Below the pieces are notes generated by a model. It searched no databases. It saw only the letters and a list, made by a program, of their open reading frames with translations, and was not told the DNA's origin. A DNA stretch of 5,511 bases from Thermoplasmata archaeon. GTDB lineage: Archaea; Thermoplasmatota; Thermoplasmata; GCA-020350865. Positions 1 through 4,607 of the stretch are shown piece after piece; within the stretch, counting starts at the first letter, position 1; every line of letters begins with the position of its first letter. The stretch lies in contig CP070726.1 of NCBI GenBank assembly GCA_020350865.1, forward strand, positions 1,290,589-1,296,099, read 5' to 3'. The position numbers and the translations under genes were made by a program.

Positions 1-121
1 AAACATCGAAGTCGAAGTTGAAAGAGCACTCCGCAAGGGTCATAAAGAATATGCTAGACGCCTAGTTATACTTCATAAAGAGCTTAGTAAGATCTGCGGT
101 ATCGATGTCAATCACGTCTAA
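1..121 (+). CDS. C-terminal fragment of an unrecognised protein
   Basis: An open reading frame enters from the left edge. The first complete codon is at base 2 and the frame ends with TAA at 119-121, giving 39 visible residues. The fragment is strongly charged and looks helical: an acidic start (NIEVEVERALRKG) is followed by a basic stretch (HKEYARRLVILHKELSKICG) and the end IDVNHV. No catalytic motif is visible and I do not recognise the family. The lack of internal stops, sensible amino-acid make-up and position upstream of a tRNA gene on the same strand support a real gene end, but this short piece could also be chance. Function is unknown. Confidence 0.5.
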   Translation, partial: NIEVEVERALRKGHKEYARRLVILHKELSKICGIDVNHV

Positions 122-140
122 AAAAATTTGTTTACCAGAA

Positions 141-164
141 AAGATAAATATTGTTTTTATTATT
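141..164 (+). promoter_or_regulatory. Probable TATA-box region of the tRNA-Leu gene
   Basis: Two overlapping A/T-only stretches lie here: ATAAATATT near 144-152 and TTTTTATTA at 154-162. Archaeal TATA boxes sit about 26 bases before the transcription start, so these predict starts near 174 and 184. Either would suit a tRNA whose mature 5' end is at 184. The sequence does not show which one is used. Confidence 0.45.
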
Positions 165-183
165 TTGAGGCTCTCTTTCGTTT

Positions 184-268
184 GCAGGGGTAGCCAAGCC
201 TGGTCAACGGCGCAAGGTTGAGGGCCTTGTTCTGTAGGGATTCTTGGGTTCAAATCCCAACCCCCGCA
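184..268 (+). tRNA. tRNA-Leu (anticodon GAG)
   Basis: The 85-base sequence folds as a class II tRNA. The acceptor strands are 184-190 and 261-267, with discriminator A268. The D stem is GCC 193-195 with GGC 209-211. The anticodon stem CAAGG 213-217 pairs perfectly with CCTTG 225-229, and the seven-base loop 218-224 carries anticodon GAG at 220-222, which reads CUC and CUU leucine codons. The variable region 230-243 is 14 bases long, as expected for tRNA-Leu. The T arm is TTGGG 244-248, loop TTCAAAT 249-255 and CCCAA 256-260. There is no intron and CCA is not encoded, both common in archaea. The third acceptor pair is an A186/C265 mismatch; all other stem pairs are Watson-Crick. Confidence 0.95.
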
Positions 269-275
269 CTTCAAT

Positions 276-302
276 TTATAAAAATAGATCCAGTCATCTA
301 TT
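276..302 (-). terminator. Hairpin plus U-tract terminator of the toxin-antitoxin operon
   Basis: Bases 283-289 (AATAGAT) and 296-302 (ATCTATT) are a perfect seven-base inverted repeat around a six-base loop. Read on the minus strand, the stem runs straight into five U residues (280-284) and then further A/U. It begins 14 bases past the toxin stop codon, so it is well placed to end the toxin-antitoxin transcript before it runs antisense into the tRNA. Archaeal termination depends mainly on the U tract, so the hairpin may be an aid rather than essential. Confidence 0.55.
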
Positions 303-315
303 GATGAATCGAAAA

Positions 316-660
316 TCAAATTTCCCTGATTTTTATACGATCATCCTTAACCACAATAAATTTACCTTCCACCTTGTGATTATCAAATAAAAACCTTAAT
401 ATGTCGAATCTTTCGTGCGGATCAATTGTGGATGTTCTTAAAAGGATGACACCTTTTATCGGTCTTTTAAGCCTAAATACCAATTCACCAAAATCTTTGT
501 CATCAGTGATAAGTATGCGATTTTCTTTTTCAGCTTTAGCAATTACCTCTCCATTTGAAACACCGGGAATAATATCCCCCACGAAAATTACATCATGTCC
601 TGCTTTCTTAAGCAGAACGGATAATTTCTTACCTGTACATTCGTCGATAAGAAAACGCAT
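316..660 (-). CDS. DUF5615 PIN-like toxin of a VapBC-type pair
   Basis: This 114-residue protein matches the DUF5615 (Mut7-C-like, PIN-fold) family along its whole length. It begins MRFLIDECTGKKLSVLLKKAGHDVIFV, the expected N-terminal strand with an acidic residue (D6, E7) and the GHDV turn. It then has the central helix EVIAKAEKENR and the signature ILITDDKDFGEL (about residues 49-60), whose aspartates are the presumed metal ligands. PIN-fold proteins of this kind are known or presumed Mg-dependent ribonucleases that slow growth by cutting RNA; the target here cannot be read from sequence. The position usually written as Asp in 'gasDeevl' is Asn here (GVSNGEVI). The start codon lies two bases past the antitoxin stop, so the genes are surely co-transcribed. 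The ribosome-binding sequence is weak, which suggests translational coupling. Confidence 0.85.
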   Translation of the reverse strand: MRFLIDECTGKKLSVLLKKAGHDVIFVGDIIPGVSNGEVIAKAEKENRILITDDKDFGELVFRLKRPIKGVILLRTSTIDPHERFDILRFLFDNHKVEGKFIVVKDDRIKIREI

Positions 661-662
661 GA

Positions 663-908
663 TTACCGGCTCTCAATTTCTATAACCGGAATTATATCTT
701 CACCATTAACTATTTCTGTGGAATATATAAGTGCTGCTTTGATGTCTTCCTTTGTTAGATTTGGATACTCCTCAAGTATTTCATCGATCGATAGCCCCTC
801 TGCAATCCTTCTTAGAATTGCATCTACAGGGATTCTTGTTCCCTTTATGATGGGCTTTCCAACCATAATGTCAGGATTAACTACGATTCGGTCCGTTAAA
901 TGTTCCAT
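663..908 (-). CDS. DUF433 family antitoxin
   Basis: This 81-residue protein matches DUF433 closely. Residues 8-31 hold the family signature (VVNPDIMVGKPIIKGTRIPV), followed by the helix-turn-helix-like segment AILRRIAEGLSIDEILEEYP and then LTKEDIKAALIYSTE. DUF433 proteins are small DNA-binding antitoxins commonly encoded just before DUF5615 PIN-like toxins, which is the order here (antitoxin first, two-base gap, toxin second). It should bind and block the toxin and probably repress its own promoter. The C-terminal segment, about residues 66-81 (NGEDIIPVIEIESR), probably contacts the toxin; that is inference. The ATG at 906-908 is chosen because the conserved motif begins only seven residues later and a TATA box lies a short distance upstream. 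Confidence 0.87.
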   Translation of the reverse strand: MEHLTDRIVVNPDIMVGKPIIKGTRIPVDAILRRIAEGLSIDEILEEYPNLTKEDIKAALIYSTEIVNGEDIIPVIEIESR

Positions 909-936
909 AAACCCGCCAATTGTAATTATTGATTTT

Positions 937-947
937 AAAGTATATAA
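937..947 (-). promoter_or_regulatory. TATA box of the toxin-antitoxin operon
   Basis: On the minus strand this reads TTATATACTTT, a close fit to the archaeal TATA consensus. Its centre is about 34 bases before the antitoxin ATG, which predicts a transcription start roughly 8 bases before that codon and so a very short leader. The only Shine-Dalgarno-like sequence is GGCGGG just before the ATG. Autorepression by the antitoxin would be expected around here, but no clear operator palindrome is visible. Confidence 0.6.
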
Positions 948-1154
948 TGGTTAGCTATCACCTACCCTTCAAATGAATATAAATGCCCATATGTTCCATT
1001 CGACACCTATTCTGATTACGAATAGAGGGTTCATTGGGAAAAGTGCATCCTTTTAATTTCGTGATTAACCCATTTACCCCCATTAATTTCCTACCTGTTC
1101 ATACCCCCAAAAAATCGATTCATTCCCAACCTACCTACGTCTATAATAGCAAAA

Positions 1155-1166
1155 ACTTTTAATAAA
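1155..1166 (+). promoter_or_regulatory. TATA box of the CxxC protein gene
   Basis: The sequence ACTTTTAATAAA lies about 35 bases before the TTG start at 1196. Archaeal spacing predicts a transcription start around 1185-1188, giving a leader just long enough to carry the Shine-Dalgarno sequence. Confidence 0.45.
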
Positions 1167-1185
1167 CAACTCCTGATACATTCCC

Positions 1186-1192
1186 GGGTGAG
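1186..1192 (+). promoter_or_regulatory. Shine-Dalgarno sequence that fixes the TTG start
   Basis: GGGTGAG contains GGTGA, complementary to the end of archaeal 16S rRNA, and sits about four bases before the TTG at 1196-1198. There is no in-frame ATG between the upstream stop codon (TAA at 1163-1165) and the conserved CPTC motif, so this site decides the unusual start. Confidence 0.65.
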
Positions 1193-1195
1193 ACA

Positions 1196-1591
1196 TTGGC
1201 TTTCGACTGTCCCACATGCGGCAAGAAAAAGAGTGTTGATGAGTTTTTGACCGAGGAGTTCTCCCAGCGCGACTATGCCAATATCAACATATTTTCGGAG
1301 GACCCGACCCACTCCCTGGATATACTGTACCTGCTGCCGCCGTGGCGCTGCGAGGCATGCCAGACCGTCATGCTCCGCGGAAGGGGGGACAAGCAGGTCA
1401 AAAAGACGGACCACAAGTGCGGTTTCTGCAAGAAGGGCAAGTTTGCACAATTCGAGAACGCCTCCATAGGGGAGATCGTGGTCAGGGACACATTCGAGAG
1501 GGTGGGTGAGTTAACCATAGACGAGGCCCTCGTCTGCGATAACTGCGGCTATCTGAGGGTGATCGAGACGGGGAAGGAAGTGGAGGATTAG
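1196..1591 (+). CDS. Small tandem zinc-ribbon protein, function unknown
   Basis: A 131-residue soluble protein with four CxxC pairs: C5/C8 (CPTC), C52/C55 (CEAC), C75/C78 (CGFC) and C114/C117 (CDNC). The spacing suggests two zinc ribbons in a row, the first using C5/C8 with C52/C55 and the second C75/C78 with C114/C117. Each pair is set as in nucleic-acid-binding or protein-binding zinc ribbons (CxxC-G). No enzyme motif, membrane segment or signal peptide is visible. The start is TTG, chosen because the first CxxC begins at residue 5, an in-frame stop lies 33 bases upstream, and a good Shine-Dalgarno sequence precedes it. It stands alone on the plus strand and converges on the vWA gene. I do not recognise the family. 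It could be a transcription or translation accessory factor or an archaeal zinc-chaperone-like protein; that is a guess. Confidence 0.8.
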   Translation: MAFDCPTCGKKKSVDEFLTEEFSQRDYANINIFSEDPTHSLDILYLLPPWRCEACQTVMLRGRGDKQVKKTDHKCGFCKKGKFAQFENASIGEIVVRDTFERVGELTIDEALVCDNCGYLRVIETGKEVED

Positions 1592-1703
1592 AACAAGAAA
1601 GTTCCAATTTTATTGGGGAAGGGCACCATCTACTATAATACCAGATAATCTCTACTCTGTCATTGTTCTTTACCATCAAGGTGATCTATTATTTCTGAAA
1701 CCC

Positions 1704-3098
1704 CTACTCCACCTCTTCCTCCTCTTCTTCCTCCACCAATTCATCCTCCTCATCGAATTGCTCTCTGGTACCCAGATCATACACCAGTGAGCGCGCCGAG
1801 TTCTCGTAGAATTTTGCCAGCTCCATGAGTTGCGAGGGCTGGATCAGCTCGCCGTTGGTCAGGCGGGTGATTTCCCTGAGGGTGTCCACGGCGACCTTGC
1901 CTCTGGGGCTCTCGTCATCTCCTATATAAACGGCGTTGATCACCACCCTCCTGTCCCCGATAAAGCCCTTTTTCACCAGCTCGATGACCTTGTGGGAGAC
2001 CGCTTCAACATCCTCGATGGTGGCAAAACTGCCCTTGTCGCCGTTGAACTCACCGTCAGACAGTATCACGATCATGGTGGGCAGGGTGCTCTCATCCTCC
2101 CTTGCCATCAATTTGAACAGCTTCCATGCCTCCACGAAGGCATTGTATCCGTGCGTCACCTTCTTTGTGTCCTCGCCCACGGTTTCAAAGAGGGTCTTGA
2201 CGAGCATTTCCTTGTACTGGTCCGGATTGTTGATGCCGCCTCTTCCCACCTGGAGCCACAGCCTGTTCTCGTCCCCGTACTTGTATCCGGCTATCCTGGC
2301 CTTGTTCGAGTAAGAGATCAGACCCACCTTCTCGGAAAGCTCCCGCTCCGCCTTCTCCGAAAAGTACAATAGAACGGCACCCAGGGCCCCGTACAGCCGT
2401 GGCACGTGCTTGTCGTTCTCTATGGCCAAAATCACCTCTTTCAACTGCTTGTACTTGGTCTTGTACATGAGTTCATTGATAATAGGATCGTCCGAAAGCC
2501 GAAGTGTGCCCGGGAGATTGGTGATCATCTGGCTATACATGGAGCCTGAGGTGTCCACCATGAGGATTCCGTTAAATGGCGAAACCAGGGCCACCCTGAC
2601 CTTTGTGCCCGGAACATATGCGCCGAAGGGATGCGGATCCACCCTCAGTATCTTGAGGTCCACATTCTTGTCCTTCCAGTGTACTTTGAGACCCTGGTTG
2701 AACACGGGCTTTTTCCTTTTGAAGAACTTGTGTAAGATCTCGCCCTGGTTTTGGTTTATCTCGTTCAACACGGTGATCAGTTTTTCCCTCTCGGCCTCCT
2801 CCATCTCCACCCGTACGAGCACCTCTTGTGCATCCACTTGCTTTTCCTTGATAATTTCCAGCTGGTCATTGTTCGCTGCCCCGTCAAGCTGTGCTGATTC
2901 TGTATTGATGATTCCGGCATCCCCCTTTATTCTGCCGTCCAGCCTCACTTTGAGGAACCGTGAGCTTCCCCTGTCCCTGTTGAAGACCTCGCAGATGTCG
3001 TTCCCCTTCAGGTTGTTGTTCATTGCCACCTTTGTGTTGATCTTTATGACCCAGGAGTCCACAGTATCCTTCAGTTGAGCCCTAAGAATCATAGCCAT
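1704..3098 (-). CDS. CDC48-N-like / von Willebrand factor A domain protein with acidic tail
   Basis: A 464-residue protein with no signal peptide or membrane segment, so probably cytoplasmic. Residues about 1-98 resemble the double-psi beta-barrel of the CDC48/p97 N domain: GNDICEVF, then GDAGIINTESAQLDGAANNDQLEI and a second 'A-x-EVLVRV' strand (A90-V97). Residues about 105-170 resemble the second N subdomain (CDC48_2): KRKKPVFNQGLKVHW followed by DPHPFGAYVPGTKVRV. No Walker A or B motif follows. Instead residues about 175-440 form a vWA domain with a full MIDAS metal site: DTSGS (D182, S184, S186), T315 (VTHGY) and D348 (LSDGE). The last 16 residues are almost all Asp and Glu. vWA domains with MIDAS bind partner proteins through a divalent metal ion; CDC48 N domains bind substrates and adaptors. 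An adaptor or chaperone-like role is inferred. It has its own promoter, downstream of the ligase-hydrolase pair. ATG at 3098 is chosen over Met3 because of TATA spacing. The vWA call is near certain, the CDC48-N call less so. Confidence 0.85.
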   Translation of the reverse strand: MAMILRAQLKDTVDSWVIKINTKVAMNNNLKGNDICEVFNRDRGSSRFLKVRLDGRIKGDAGIINTESAQLDGAANNDQLEIIKEKQVDAQEVLVRVEMEEAEREKLITVLNEINQNQGEILHKFFKRKKPVFNQGLKVHWKDKNVDLKILRVDPHPFGAYVPGTKVRVALVSPFNGILMVDTSGSMYSQMITNLPGTLRLSDDPIINELMYKTKYKQLKEVILAIENDKHVPRLYGALGAVLLYFSEKAERELSEKVGLISYSNKARIAGYKYGDENRLWLQVGRGGINNPDQYKEMLVKTLFETVGEDTKKVTHGYNAFVEAWKLFKLMAREDESTLPTMIVILSDGEFNGDKGSFATIEDVEAVSHKVIELVKKGFIGDRRVVINAVYIGDDESPRGKVAVDTLREITRLTNGELIQPSQLMELAKFYENSARSLVYDLGTREQFDEEDELVEEEEEEEVE

Positions 3099-3125
3099 GG
3101 ATATCGAATAATAAACTGCACATTG

Positions 3126-3134
3126 ATTTATAAT
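3126..3134 (-). promoter_or_regulatory. TATA box of the vWA gene; leaderless start likely
   Basis: On the minus strand this reads ATTATAAAT, a good archaeal TATA box, in the 66-base gap behind the amidohydrolase gene. Its centre is about 32 bases from the ATG at 3098, which predicts a start of transcription within about 5 or 6 bases of that codon. No Shine-Dalgarno sequence precedes the ATG, consistent with a leaderless message made independently of the genes upstream. Confidence 0.6.
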
Positions 3135-3164
3135 ACTTTCGCGTACTAAAAGGGAATCAGCCGA

Positions 3165-4607
3165 CTACTCCCCGGAAAGACACTGCTCCAGCTGCCTTGT
3201 GCGGCTCATATGGTACAGGGGTGAAGCGGCCAGGTCATAGGGGTTCGGCAGAACCATGTTCAGGGGCTTTTTTGAATCGAACAGAGATTTGAAGAGGTAG
3301 CTTTTTGTATCCCCATCGGTGAGAACACTTACAACCGCACCGGAAGTTTTCACTCTCGGAAAATTTTCTATGACCGGCGTTGCCCCTAGTATCTTGGAGT
3401 CCTTCATCAGAAGCTCCATCTGCTTCGAGTGGAATCTCATGTTGTTGGAAGCCCTCTTCATCCCTGCATCGAGATTCCTTGTGGCCTTTGGTGCAATCAG
3501 TCTTGAGGCACTTGCTCCCAGTATATTCTGGATGTCTGAGGCGCAGCCGGGAAACTCTCTGCCGAAGAGATGTTTTAGCAGCGGTGCGGCATCATGTGAC
3601 GGTGGATATGGTGTGTCAGAGCCAAACATCAGTTTGCTTGACCAGTAATTGATGTTGTTGTATCCGTAGTAATTGAAATACTCACGTTCCAGTGATTTTC
3701 TGTCAAGACCGGTCAGAGGTTCCACCTCAAATATGCGCTCGTACCTGATCTTGGCTTTCGAGTTTTCAAAGAACTCCCTGCAGCTTTCTGCCCTCAGAGT
3801 GGAAAGCTCCCCGAAGATGTTGGGGTGGGAGAGGCATCTGTACAGATCCTCGCTCTGCACTCCGTTCCAAGGTGCATGGCCCAAAATCACCTTGAGGCGG
3901 GGGGCAAGCTCCCTTCTGCCCGAATCGATGAGGTCGGACAGGGTATCGTTCACAACCTTCTCGATTTGACGGAAGCTCCCTTCCTGGGTGTGAAAGATAA
4001 CAGGCATGTTGTAGTGGGCCGCTCTCTTTAGGATATCCACCACCCGCTTGTCCGTAATATCGAAATTCTCTTCTTTTGGGTGGAGCTTCAGTCCGTGAAG
4101 GCCCAGCTGGAAGACGTTGTCGAAGGCATCCAGTGCATCGCTGTGGTTGGGATCCACCCTGCCGAAGCCAATGAATCTGAGGTTGTTGTGGGGGGTGTTG
4201 TCCGGGGATTTCTCTATCAATGCCTCCCTGATCTTCGTGTTGGCAATCCTGTAGTCCCTTGGCGAAGGAGTGGTGAGGCTGGCCACAAACGTGATTATGA
4301 AATCCGGGCCTGTGAAGTGCTCAAGCCCGTGGCTCAAATCCTCGCCGGGATGGAAGATATTGTAGATATCCTTCTGGCAGTAGGTGTAGTAATCCGGATT
4401 TTCGTCCATCATATCCCATGGAAAATGATATTTATACAGCTTTTCGTTGGATTTGATATCCAGGGCAACATCTCTTACCAATTTCGAAAATCGCTTGATA
4501 AATTCATATGGAACTAGCCCCTCACGTCCTTCAACCTGAAGATGTGTGTGGGCATCCACGAGCATGAAATTGTGGATGACATCATATTCGTCCTTCAAGA
4601 GGAGCAT
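3165..4607 (-). CDS. Amidohydrolase-2 family metal-dependent hydrolase
   Basis: A 480-residue TIM-barrel hydrolase of the amidohydrolase superfamily (PF04909 type). The metal-binding motifs appear in order: D18-A-H20-T-H22 (strand 1), GLKLHP at 172-177 (K174, H176), VIFHTQ with H206, LGHAPW with H244, and FGSDTPYPP with D331, the usual catalytic Asp of strand 8. Members hydrolyse amide, ester or C-C bonds of small molecules; the substrate cannot be told from sequence. Two features are unusual: a long insert of about 75 residues after strand 1 (24-100), rich in aromatic residues, and about 100 residues beyond the barrel (about 375-480). The start at 4607 overlaps the upstream ligase gene by 26 bases and has AGGTG six bases before it. 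Met15, just before the first motif, is a possible alternative but lacks a ribosome-binding site. The overlap implies one transcript and a linked role with the ligase-like gene. Confidence 0.87.
   Translation of the reverse strand: MLLLKDEYDVIHNFMLVDAHTHLQVEGREGLVPYEFIKRFSKLVRDVALDIKSNEKLYKYHFPWDMMDENPDYYTYCQKDIYNIFHPGEDLSHGLEHFTGPDFIITFVASLTTPSPRDYRIANTKIREALIEKSPDNTPHNNLRFIGFGRVDPNHSDALDAFDNVFQLGLHGLKLHPKEENFDITDKRVVDILKRAAHYNMPVIFHTQEGSFRQIEKVVNDTLSDLIDSGRRELAPRLKVILGHAPWNGVQSEDLYRCLSHPNIFGELSTLRAESCREFFENSKAKIRYERIFEVEPLTGLDRKSLEREYFNYYGYNNINYWSSKLMFGSDTPYPPSHDAAPLLKHLFGREFPGCASDIQNILGASASRLIAPKATRNLDAGMKRASNNMRFHSKQMELLMKDSKILGATPVIENFPRVKTSGAVVSVLTDGDTKSYLFKSLFDSKKPLNMVLPNPYDLAASPLYHMSRTRQLEQCLSGE

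Larger units (their letters stand above)
909..1195. other. Intergenic region between the divergent antitoxin and zinc-ribbon genes
   Basis: These 287 bases separate two divergently transcribed genes. They hold the antitoxin promoter at the left, the promoter and ribosome-binding site of the next gene at the right, and a C-rich central part with four runs of three to five C (1069-1071, 1077-1081, 1104-1108, 1125-1127). I find no convincing open frame, RNA gene, repeat of the tRNA 3' end or decayed gene in it. Confidence 0.5.

Noticed and set aside
62..319. Minus-strand open frame of 85 codons across the tRNA
   Set aside because: Its centre is the antisense translation of the tRNA-Leu gene (the WDLNPRIP pattern is a well-known artefact of tRNA complements), and it has no family features.
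991..1056. Plus-strand frame of 21 codons in the intergenic region
   Set aside because: It is short, has no ribosome-binding site and no recognisable motif.
184..1195. Integrated element bounded by attachment repeats at the tRNA
   Set aside because: No second copy of the tRNA 3' end, integrase or other mobile gene is present in the window.
1091..1450. Minus-strand frame of 119 codons opposite the CxxC protein
   Set aside because: It lies opposite the well-supported zinc-ribbon gene, and its cysteines and leucines have no pattern of their own.
1196..1591. Identification of the CxxC protein as an archaeal ZPR1 homologue
   Set aside because: ZPR1 domains have a single C4 zinc finger followed by a long beta-rich domain; this protein has four evenly spread CxxC pairs and no such domain.
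1604..1616. Inverted repeat CCAAT-TTT-ATTGG after the CxxC gene as a terminator
   Set aside because: The stem is only five bases, the loop three, and no U tract follows on either strand.
1830..2372. Plus-strand frame of 180 codons inside the vWA gene
   Set aside because: It is antisense to the MIDAS-bearing vWA domain and has no motif or start signal.
4080..4517. Plus-strand frame of 145 codons inside the amidohydrolase gene
   Set aside because: It is antisense to conserved metal-site coding sequence; a shadow of the GC-rich codon pattern.
3165..4565. Start of the amidohydrolase at Met15, directly before the first metal motif
   Set aside because: It would remove the overlap with the ligase gene, but no Shine-Dalgarno sequence precedes it, while the upstream ATG has AGGTG at a good distance. 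It remains possible.
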